A stretch of DNA of 64,000 nucleotides from Gossypium raimondii (Eukaryota > Streptophyta > Magnoliopsida > Malvales > Malvaceae). The notes below the pieces were generated by a model. That model saw nothing but the letters and a program-made list of their open reading frames with translations. It was not told the DNA's origin and made no database searches. Location: contig NC_068576.1 in assembly GCF_025698545.1 (NCBI RefSeq), positions 50,936,390-51,000,389 of the forward strand, in the 5' to 3' direction. The translations under genes were made by a program, and so were the position numbers. This document shows positions 12,691 to 21,509 of the stretch, in pieces (position 1 is the first letter of the stretch; each line of letters starts with the position of its first letter).

Positions 12691-12696
12691 ATGTAA
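12691..12696 (+). promoter_or_regulatory. Minimal AUG-stop element (ATGTAA) before the next start
   Basis: ATGTAA lies 12 nt before the ATG at 12709. An AUG followed directly by a stop in a 5' leader can stall ribosomes; in Arabidopsis NIP5;1 this gives boron-dependent control. Here only the sequence and its position are seen, and the leader itself is not proven. Confidence 0.35.
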
Positions 12697-12708
12697 ACGA
12701 CGCATCCC

Positions 12709-13506
12709 ATGAACACCAAAAATATAATTAACCCCAAACCCTTTCGCTTGATCCTTCATTTCCTCGGTGTTCATTGCAACAAACATAACCATACAGCCGC
12801 AAACATGACGAAGAGATGCACAATTTTGCAGAAGAAACTGAAAGAACTTGAATCCCAACTGAAGCAAGTGAATTCTCTTCCACTCGATACTCCCCATCAC
12901 CACCGCTTCTCCCAAGACATCCAACAACGCTTCCTGTTTTTGAACAATCTTTTGTCTGCCGAAATCTCTTGTCGCCCAAAAAGGCCTTTCCACTTGCAAC
13001 CTATCGCCAAAAGGTTGCATGAACTGGAAGCCGCTTTTCGGGATTGGGACAGCTTCCGATCTCCACCATCCGACCATGTTGAAAAGGGTCCGCCCTGTTC
13101 TTGCACAGGGTCGTGCTTCAATGATGAGGGCGAGGCGGCTTCTGAGTTGATCAGTTTGTCTGATTTGGAACAAGCAGCCGAGGCTTCTACAGAGTTGAGT
13201 TTGGCGGCTGGGTTGGAATGCGATGGTTTTAATGACCAGATTAAGGTGGTGGAACATGTGCCTGTGCATGAGGCTGTGGAGAACCATAAGAGCACTGCCA
13301 CTGCCACTACTAGTGTTGTTGAGATGAGTTTGGCAGAAAATAGAAAAGAAGAGACAAAAGGGGTTTGGTTGGGGAAGTGTTTGGCGACAATGGCAAGCGG
13401 GGTACTGATGGGTATGGCTTTGATGGGTTTTCTTATGGTGAGATTTTTGGGCTGCTTTCACTGTTTTGACAGTACTGATTATACTTTCTGTCCTAGTCCT
13501 ACTTAG
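12709..13506 (+). CDS. Unknown plant protein with N-terminal coiled coil and C-terminal membrane segment (265 aa)
   Basis: This single-exon frame starts at ATG 12709; a second in-frame ATG at 12805 (Met33, MTKRCTILQKKLKELESQL) may be the true start because the helical part begins there. In order: a Leu/Lys/Glu-rich coiled coil (about residues 35-60), a conserved-looking block around LLSAEISCRPKRPFHLQPIA and KRLHELEAAFRDWD (about 80-115), a Cys-containing CSCTGSCF (130-137), an acidic low-complexity middle, and a C-terminal hydrophobic segment (about 228-247) followed by CFHCF. This would give a tail-anchored type membrane protein. I do not recognise the family; it resembles small uncharacterised plant proteins. 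Codon use and sense composition are gene-like, while the 314-aa antisense frame is not. Function unknown. Confidence 0.7.
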   Translation: MNTKNIINPKPFRLILHFLGVHCNKHNHTAANMTKRCTILQKKLKELESQLKQVNSLPLDTPHHHRFSQDIQQRFLFLNNLLSAEISCRPKRPFHLQPIAKRLHELEAAFRDWDSFRSPPSDHVEKGPPCSCTGSCFNDEGEAASELISLSDLEQAAEASTELSLAAGLECDGFNDQIKVVEHVPVHEAVENHKSTATATTSVVEMSLAENRKEETKGVWLGKCLATMASGVLMGMALMGFLMVRFLGCFHCFDSTDYTFCPSPT

Positions 13507-13962
13507 ATTTTTATATTGCGGTCTGTAAACCTAACTTGGGAGGGTGATTTACATATGACTTGATGATGATGTCGGAGTATAATTTGTCATTCCTTAGAAC
13601 AACCATTATTTCTAGCACAGAGTTATAACTGATATTATAATATTAAGATACTACGAAGGTAACACAGGCTTTATCTTAAATTCTCTTTTGTTGACAATCT
13701 ATTTGTGTACAACTTTCAATTGAAATTAATTATCCACTAAATTGAATACTCAAGAATTAATTAAATTAAAATAATTTTTTTGGAAAATTTCTTAAGCCTT
13801 TTAACATTATCATTTAACTAAATCATCATCAGGAATGCTGCTACATTTATTAATTGTGATTTTAATTATCTAACATTGGATTGATTATTAAATGTATATA
13901 CTTTATATAGGAAAAGTAATCTTATAATTCTGAAATCATATACAAAAATAATGATAGATAAA
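13507..13962. other. Intergenic, flank of the Mutator-like element
   Basis: No gene. It carries the left member of a flanking direct repeat (13834-13900) and the left 9-bp target copy ATAGATAAA at 13954-13962. Confidence 0.5.
13834..13900 (+). repeat. Left member of a direct repeat flanking the Mutator-like element
   Basis: This stretch, starting AATGCTGCTACA and ending AAATGTATATA, recurs with a few changes at 15516-15590, just past the other end of the transposon. Both copies include TTTAATTATCTAACAT. They lie outside the 9-bp target duplication and are therefore not transposon ends. Confidence 0.7.
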
Positions 13963-15483
13963 GGGTTTTTTAATCAAAATATTACAAAAAAATAATAAAA
14001 ACACCAAAATAATATACAAAAAAGATTATTTACCAAAATAATACAAAAAAAAGACGGCTGAATGGAGGGCACATACAGTGCAAAGACTTTCTTTGTTCAG
14101 ATTTCAACCTTTGTTCGTATTTTTTCCCCGAATTTTATTACTTTTAAAAAATATACTAATTTTTAATTTATTATTTTATATTATTTTAGTACATTATGTT
14201 TGAAATGTATTCATTTAGTGTGTTTTTTTATTGAAAGTAATAAAATTCGGGGAAAAATACAAACAAAGGGCCGAAATAAGGGTTTTTTAAATTTATTTAA
14301 AAACACACTAAATGAATACATTTCAAACATAATGTACTAAAATAATGTAAAATAATAAAATTAGAAATTATTATATTTTTTAAAAGTAATAAAATCTGAG
14401 AAAAAAATACAAACAAATGGCTGAAATACGAACATGTTGGTGCCGCCTCTCATGTTGTTAATATGAGGATAAATGCTCAATTTTGTTTTTATTTTAGTTT
14501 TTCAAATATGCTTAGAGTCCTAGAGATACGTGCTATTGTATTACTCTATTATATGTAGCCTTCATTTTTCACCAATAATTTAAAATAATTACAAATTTCT
14601 TTTATCATTAATATTCATTTTACAATTTATATTCAAAATTCATAATTATCTCTTTTAATCATATTATCTTCAATATTTCAGTGTTGTTTCTCGGAAATGC
14701 AATTTACTTCAACTAATGCCACTGAATATTTACTATTACTTCAGCTAAAGGCTTGAACAGAAGTTAAGTCATAATCAACACGTACTGACATTTCTTTAAA
14801 AAAAGTTTTGTTTCGTCACATCAATTTTGAGTTGTTTCTGATAAAAGAATAGGATAAATCACTTAGTTGGTCACCGATTTTTTAAATGTTTTTATTTTGA
14901 TCACCCAAATAATTACAGCTACCACATTCTTCTTCTTCCTTTGCTCCCTAGTTCCAGCTACCACATCCTTTATTGTGTTTTTTAAATAAATTTAAAAAAA
15001 CCCTTATTTCGGCCATTTGTTCGTATTTTTCCCTGGATTTTATTATTTTTAAAAAATATAATATTTTCTATTTTTATTATTTTACATTATTTTAGTACAT
15101 TATGTTTGAAATGTATTCATTTAGTGTGTTTTTTAAATAAATTTTTAAAAAAAACCCTTATTTCGACCCTTTGTTCGTATTTTTCCCGGATTTTATTACT
15201 TTCAATAAAACACACTAAATGAATACATTTTAGGCATAATGTACTAAAATAATATAAAATAATAAATTAGAAAATAGTATATTTTTTAAAAGTAATAAAA
15301 TCCGGGGAAAAAAATACGAACAAAGGGCTGAAATATGAACAAAGAAGTGCCATCTCACCACAGCACCATTGGTGCCGCTGTGATGTGCCCTCCATTCATT
15401 GTCTTTTTTTGTATTATTTTGGTAAATAATATTTTTGTATATTATTTTGGTTTTTTTTTTTTGTAATATTTTGGTAAAAACCC
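13963..15483. mobile_element. Non-autonomous Mutator-like element (MULE) with long inverted ends
   Basis: The element starts GGGTTTTTTAATC and ends GGTAAAAACCC. It is flanked by a perfect 9-bp direct repeat, ATAGATAAA (13954-13962 and 15484-15492), the target size typical of Mutator-like elements. Over 100 bp of terminal inverted repeat is clear: both ends, read inward, carry ACCAAAATAATA blocks and then GAATGGAGGGCACAT. Each end is itself folded: 14099-14266 is inverted against 14285-14430, and 14993-15180 against 15185-15335, sharing AATGAATACATTTCA and its complement. There is no transposase frame; the central 14440-14985 is AT-rich and non-coding. Movement would need a transposase supplied elsewhere. 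Confidence 0.85.
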
Positions 15484-15515
15484 ATAGATAAATAAGATTC
15501 CAAAGTTTGTACAGT

Positions 15516-15590
15516 AATGCTGCTACAGTTATTAGTTGTTATTTAATTATCTAACATGGTTTGATTAATGATTATTAAATGTATGTATTA
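15516..15590 (+). repeat. Right member of the direct repeat flanking the Mutator-like element
   Basis: This is the diverged copy of 13834-13900, beginning AATGCTGCTACAG and ending AAATGTATGTATTA. It starts 24 bases past the right target duplication. Confidence 0.7.
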
Positions 15591-15639
15591 TAAATAGTTG
15601 TAAATATTATTTGTGAATTGAGATTATTGAATATCTTAA

Positions 15640-16270
15640 ATTGTTGAATAGAAGTAATGAATATGAGTCGAGAAAGTAATTAAATGGATTGTTCGATATA
15701 TATATTTGAGTCGATGAACGTAGGATAGGATATAATTGGCATGTCAATAGCTTATATCGCGCACTGTATAGGAGTGATTGGTGGTGAAATGATGATTTCT
15801 GATTTATTATTGTCTATTGAATATATCAAACTCTAGCATTTGTTACAGACTATCATGTTATATTACAGTGATTCAGGTGTGTTATCTGGGGCGAATGTAA
15901 AGCTTTTGGGTTTGGCACTCAGTGCCTAGGTGTGTTTCGGAGGGATGTTAGCCTATGGGCTTGGCACTTGATGTCCAGGTGTGTCCTCGGTTGATTAGCT
16001 AATTTGAGTGTTCTGTTGTGTTCTAGATGGTTAACCGTGTATCCGGATCTGTTATATTGTTCATCGGGTATACTTTCAATGGTTATATGATTTGTAATTA
16101 GTACTTTAAGTGGTTATATGATTTTCTAATTAGTTAATATGAATTGATAATGTATGATCTAGTTCAATTGAGTTGATTATCTATAATGAGTATTGATAGT
16201 AGGACTCACATGTTAAATGATTGTGATTAACAGCATTTTAGTTTAACTAATAGTGTGTGATTTCCTGACA
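15640..16270. mobile_element. Possible LTR-retroelement terminal repeat fossil
   Basis: Repeated 'TTGGCACT..TG..CAGGTGTG' motifs at about 15910-15990 resemble those seen in the long terminal repeats of plant Ty3/gypsy elements. The piece is non-coding and old. Ends could not be fixed and no partner repeat was found in the window, so the assignment is tentative. Confidence 0.3.
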
Positions 16271-16715
16271 TATATTGATGACCCCCCACTCAACTTTCTC
16301 TTATTTGGTAAGGGTGAACAAATTGGATATCCCCAAAAGTCCTCATTTCTTGTCCTCCATCCAACTCCATCTTTATCCTAATCTCATCCCTCGAATCATC
16401 CCTCAGCCATCTACTAGCAACCGGCGTCGCTTTTCATGGTGGAGCTCTTAGAGAATATCCCAACCAAACACCACCTCCTGTGATCCCTCCGTCAATCTAA
16501 CTGGACAAAAACCTTCTCTCTAACCCAACCTACCACATAAAAAACAAAACAAAGTGATCTTCTCATATTGAAACATTGCGTACGTTGATCTATTCCGCTA
16601 AAAAAACAACACGCTTCTTCCTCTTCAACGAAATCTGAGCATCCAGTCTAACCTTAATAAACATAAACTTCTTCACACCTTTCATCACTAACGCATCATC
16701 ATATTTCATGAATTA
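16270..16715. other. Unassigned stretch
   Basis: This mixed-composition sequence has no frame I recognise. It sits between two LTR-type fossil pieces and may belong to the same old element, but nothing in it proves this. Confidence 0.3.
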
Positions 16716-17165
16716 GCTAATGATGGTCCAGTAGCATACGAGCTCGATCTGCCCTCCACGGCTCGTATCCATGTATTTCACGTTTCTATGCTCAAGAAAT
16801 GCCTCGGATACCCTGACCAGCAAGTCACTCCTTTGGACTTGGTCGACTCCACCAGCTTTATTAATTTGCACCTTGTTGCAGTCTTAGATCATAGGCAAGT
16901 GCAACGAGGGTCTGCCACCATGAACTAGTGTTTAATCCAATGGAATGGCCTAACCATTGACGATGCTACTTGGGAAGATAAAGAGAAGTTGCACCAGCTT
17001 TATCTTGCTTTCAACCTTGAGGATAAGGTTTATCTCGATGAGGTGGGTAGCTGCTGAGGGCTCTGCTTGGGAATACGCAACCCAAAGGACCCAAGAGGTG
17101 AGAAGAAGCTCTCGCATGAGGCACTTGCCTAAGCAATATAATGACTTTATAATAGTATGACACGT
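16716..17165 (+). mobile_element. Ty3/gypsy pol fossil: integrase C-terminal and chromodomain region
   Basis: Plus-strand sequence resembles the end of a Ty3/gypsy pol: a stretch like 'YELDLP..[14 protein letters not shown]' followed further on by a chromodomain-like 'WNGL..DDATWED' and a tail. It is a broken fragment without gag, protease or reverse transcriptase nearby, and is clearly old. It differs in sequence from the chromovirus at 46-53 kb, so it is a separate insertion. Confidence 0.7.
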
Positions 17166-17380
17166 GGGCAAATGATGGGCGAACAGAGAATATTGGTGCA
17201 CACACTCGGAGGAAGATTTTCTACAAAATGATTGCCTTGGCAGGGAATGGGGGATTATTGTTTTTCTGTTATGAAAATCGTTGTTCTTTCTCTCATCTCA
17301 ACCTCTTCTCTCTGAGCTTCTTCATATTTTTCCTTTTTCTTTTAAAAGAACTTGTACGTTCCATTCATTAAATACCGAAT

Positions 17381-17660
17381 CTACTCTATTTTTACCTTCA
17401 GAACTGTCATTTGAGAATTTATAATTCCCCTGCTATAATCCTCCTCAACCACATCTTCATTTCCTAGAGCTTGTACCGGTTCTTCCTCTTCGTCGACTAT
17501 ATTGAGATTTGTCATTTCTTCTTCCATCATTCCACACAGCAAAACCTCCACGCCCCCACTAAACTCTAGAAAAACCTTAACTAGTAGAAACACCACATAA
17601 ACGTGCTATCAAGCAGACAGAGAGAACAACCAGACGTGCTACAAGACAGAGAGAATAGTG
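17381..17660 (-). mobile_element. LINE 5' fragment with ORF1 start
   Basis: The minus strand carries a frame with MEEEMTNLNIVDEEEEPVQ, the acidic N-terminus typical of plant LINE ORF1 proteins that continue into a DUF4283 RNA-binding domain. The frame here leaves that family after about 35 residues (D-Y-S-R) and ends at 17381, so only the 5' part of the element is present. The preceding non-coding sequence (to about 17660) may be LINE 5' UTR. Confidence 0.5.
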
Positions 17661-17699
17661 TATAAAACAGTAGTGTCTGTGGGCTGTCCAAAGTCCGAA

Positions 17700-20190
17700 A
17701 AATGGACAATTAAGGTAATATTTGGGCCAATTAAGTGGAAATAAAGCCCAAACTAATCGAAACATTATTTACTTACCAATACGCCCACTCAAAGAGCCCT
17801 TGCATTGCATGGCTGAATTTTTCATAAAAGTCATGCCCACTTCCGCCGTCTCAATGAAACAAACCTTTATTCCTTCGTTATTCAATGAAATCATAATTAA
17901 TTTCTTTTTCAGTAAAAAAGAAAAATCTTAGAAGATAAACTAATTGGTTCAATCAATATTTGAGATGGCAGTCTCAGTGGAGCTCATTTCAGATTTCGCT
18001 TTACAAATGGTCCTACCTAACTCCCAGATTCCTAATAAAATGAATCCAGTTCCATTCATCTCCCACTATTATAATTAATGTTTCAGGGACGACCAGACTT
18101 GTAACAGGACTTATTTACGTTGACCAAACACTTTAATCTCCTGACTTTTCTATAACACACATGTTCTACAATGGTTCTGTGTCTCTCGACATGTTTACAC
18201 AACAATATTTCGAGGACCCGAACCTTCCCCGAAAGGCCCTCCGCATTGCAATTTTTCCAACCCAAAGACTTTTCATCAAATGTACCAGGGAATTATGGGT
18301 GCTGTTTTTTTTAATTGAAACCAACCTCACACCGCGTGTTGTGTAACCTATTTTCCATCAACTTCTTTGTTTAGGGTTGGAAGATTCAGTTCAGATTCTT
18401 CCTTACTAAATAAAACCCTAGTTTGTTCGTCAAAATAAGACGCTTCACTTTCAAGCATGGGGAATTATTTTTTATTTTTTAGTTAAGTTTTCGTTAAAAT
18501 TCAACCAATTTAATCATTAAATAATTATTAGAATAAGGTGGCGCAGTCGTGGGATTTTAAAGGAGTTGATTGGTTAAACATTATAGCATGTACCAACCAG
18601 CTGATTTGATTGTTCTTCCAGCAATTTATTAATGCCGATTGGTTAGCGTGAAAGGCCAATTATGTTTATTTTTTGCAGAATTGATGATGTTGATGGTGAC
18701 GGTGACGGTGACGGTAAATAAATATGACCGCAACTGCAAGAAATTGACTGATAATAATAATAAATTTGAAAGGTATTCGATGGGATTTTAATTTATAGTC
18801 TCTTGAATTCTAGGGTTTTTTTTTTTTTACTAAAATAATTTGAATTCTGAATTATTTATCGAGGTGAAAGAGATTTTCAGTCTTGTATTATTTAAGTCAA
18901 TAATTTATTTTTAATAATATTCAGGTAAAAAGCTTGAATTATGAAAATGTTTAGTTTTTATTAAAATTTAAAACAATAATTACGTAAAAAAAAAAAGGAT
19001 GTCCTTGTGTGAGTCTCCCACTGCCCTTGATCTTACTTCCTTTTTTAACTTTTACAGTTTAACTTCTTTTTAATTAGAGTTATAAAATAGGAAAAGTCTA
19101 CAATTTGCAGTAAAAAAACAAGTGAGCTTTGCTAGAAACTAAAATAAAAATGCTTATAATAATAGTGCAGTAAGTAAAAAGGGGCTTTGGGTTCACATGT
19201 TGACCATACACATCTGCGTTGAAATCGAAGATTCCATTTCTTAATGATGCAAATTGCAAATATTAATACTGCTTCAGAACCAATCAATTCTCTGTTTAGA
19301 TTTTACTTTCCCTTTTTGAACTGTCGGCATCTTTGACTGCTCTGGGTAAAGTCATTAATACCTAAATTCCCGGCTCCCACTGCTACCTTCCTTTCTTAGC
19401 CTCCCCGACCAACAATTATTCAATTAAATTTTTTTATACAAAGTTTAAAATTATTTTTTTTTAATTTTTAATTAGAAAAATAAAAAAATTTTAATGCCTC
19501 TGTACCCATCAATTAAGTTAAAATTCAATTAATTTGTAAATTACAAAATAAAATAAATCCATAAATTTAATACGTCTAAGTTTCTATTTTTGGGAAATTT
19601 TATCACTTTTTTGAATTTTTAAACAATATTTTAATTTTTTTAATTTTTTCCAAAACCTTGGAGGTTTAATTAACTTATTGACATTTATATAATTTCCAAA
19701 ATCAATCTTTTTTTGTTAACAATAAATAATTATTTGTAGTTTTAATGGATGCTGTATTGAATAAAAGACATTTAGGCCATGCTCCCGTAATCGGGAGGCG
19801 AATAAATGTTACACGGTCGTTGATGCTTCCATTATGTAGAATGACAACACAATAATCGGGTATTACACTACCGGACTTCGCTAGACCACCTCTACCACAA
19901 TAAATATGAATTATAGTAAAGCAAAATCAAAATTTATCTATATTTAAGATATAAACTTATTTTTTTTACAACTGAATCTCATATGATAATGAAAAACTTA
20001 ATTATTATTTGTTGAGACAAATGTGGAACCTTAATTGTTATAACTTGAAAATTTAACATTTTATATATTACTGTTTTAATCCTTTTCCTATATTTATAAA
20101 CTTCAATTCTCAATATAGTATAGTTAAAGAAAAAATTGATAAATGTGATTTGAAATAATATAAAATATTTAGGGAATATTGTTGCAACTG
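17700..20190. other. AT-rich intergenic stretch, no gene seen
   Basis: No protein-like frame. A short GGTGAC microsatellite lies at about 18694-18714, and long A/T-rich tracts fill 18780-19760. No RNA gene or transposon ends could be supported. Confidence 0.45.
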
Positions 20191-20590
20191 TAGGAGTTGA
20201 CTCGTTTGTTGCTGCGGTGGGAGGAATGGCCAGGAACAATGGGGGATGTTGGTTCTAGGGGTGAAGTTGAGTTATGGGGGGCTTTTGAGGGAGTTAAACT
20301 AGCATGGGAGAAGGGAATTAAGAAAATTGTCTTGGAGATAGGCTGTATAGAGGCAATTAACCTATTGAGTGGTCAGACTCGAGATCAAAACTTGTTAGGG
20401 GGAAGAGTGAGGGATTTATTGAAGTAGATGGAAGAGTTTCGTGTGATACATATATCAATATAGAAGAACAATATAGCGGATGGTATGGCCAAACTTGCTA
20501 TGAGAATGAATGTTAAACGAAAAATCTTTGATGAATCTTGTTGGACGGTGCATGACATTGTCGTGGTGGTAACTGAGACTTCCAATCAAA
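20190..20590 (+). mobile_element. LINE relic, RNase H domain
   Basis: Plus-strand frames carry an RVT_3-type RNase H domain of the plant LINE class: L-W-G-A-F-E-G-V-K-L-A-W, then K-K-I-V-L-E-I-G-C-I-E-A-I-N-L-L, then V-I-H-I, and N-I-A-D-G-M-A-K-L-A. In intact copies the third block reads 'ETDxxxA'; here the Asp position is Gly, and in-frame stops and a frameshift separate the parts. It is a degraded fragment of about 0.4 kb. No tail or target repeat was recognised. Confidence 0.7.
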
Positions 20591-20599
20591 TGATAAGAT

Positions 20600-21480
20600 A
20601 AAAAGAACAAATTTATGTTTATAACAAAAAAAATAAAAATATTTAATTCCATTCAAATAAATTAAATATGTAACCAGCCCAATAATATAATAAATAATAT
20701 TACATTATAATATTAACCAGCCAAAAAAAATGCACCGAATCAAGTTGATTGGTGCAACGTATCCTGATGGATTTCATCATTCACCGGTCTTATTCCAAAA
20801 ACCATGCGTGTAATTTCTTAATTATTTCCCAAAAGCTTCTCCCACGTAATTGCTGCGTGGATTACCGTTCTGGGTCGAAGATGGTAATATGAGTGGGCCC
20901 ACCGTCAAATTGCAACGTGGGACCACATGTTTGGCCCAAATTAAAGCCACGACCGACGCCCTACCCCAGCAGTGATTGAAAGTGACGGCACGCTGACAAC
21001 ATGTCCAGCACATCCGTGCCCAGGGCCCGCTCTCCAACGCGGCCACGTCAGACACAAGTCGATCACAGGTGTCCACACGCGTATTGGCTGCAAAGTCTTC
21101 CACCACGTGTCCCCCCGGCGTTCCGTCAAGAATCAAAGATCCCCTGTGGGCCCCCTCTTTATCCTTTTCTTTCGCCCCAAAACTCAAAACCACCTCCATT
21201 GTTACTTACCAAACTCGCATTATATAATACCAAATACATCAACAAAACCAGCTTCTAAACTAAAACCTCGACTATAATTACGCGCTTCTCACCCCTTATT
21301 TTCCCATCTACTCGCTCCTCTCATTTTACATTTCCAAACAACAAAAGTGGGGAAACACAAACCAGTTACAAGGTATTTTCTCGTCTGCTTTTCCATTTTT
21401 GGTTCCTAATTCTGCCAACTCATCGCTCAGAGTTTTGCTTTTAATTGCACTCCCTCGAACTCCGAACCTAACCGAAGCTC
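20600..21480 (+). promoter_or_regulatory. Upstream region of the trehalose-6-phosphate phosphatase gene
   Basis: The part from about 20860 to 21130 is unusually G/C-rich and dense in ACGT cores: CAACGTGGGACC, GGCCACGTCA (21041-21050), ACACGCG and a G-box CCACGTGTCC (21103-21112). Such ACGT motifs bind bZIP and bHLH factors, including ABA-response factors. Short frames here on both strands are by-products of the base composition. Confidence 0.5.
21104..21109. promoter_or_regulatory. G-box / ABRE (CACGTG) in the TPP promoter
   Basis: CACGTG inside CCACGTGTCC lies about 375 nt upstream of the TATA box at 21481. This core with flanking GTC is the standard ABA-response / G-box sequence; a regulatory role is inferred. 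Confidence 0.5.
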
Positions 21481-21488
21481 TATAAATA
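21481..21488 (+). promoter_or_regulatory. TATA box of the trehalose-6-phosphate phosphatase gene
   Basis: TATAAATA sits just before CCCAAACGGCC and a pyrimidine-rich leader. Transcription would start near 21512, giving a leader that spans about 2.8 kb of genomic DNA with one or more introns before the ATG at 24342. Confidence 0.5.
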
Positions 21489-21509
21489 CCCAAACGGCCA
21501 TAACGCATC

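Noticed and set aside
12517-13461. 314-aa minus-strand frame opposite the unknown gene
   Set aside because: It is the antisense shadow of the 265-aa plus-strand frame. Composition is rich in His, Gln and Cys in a way typical of reverse frames, and it has no domain or family resemblance.
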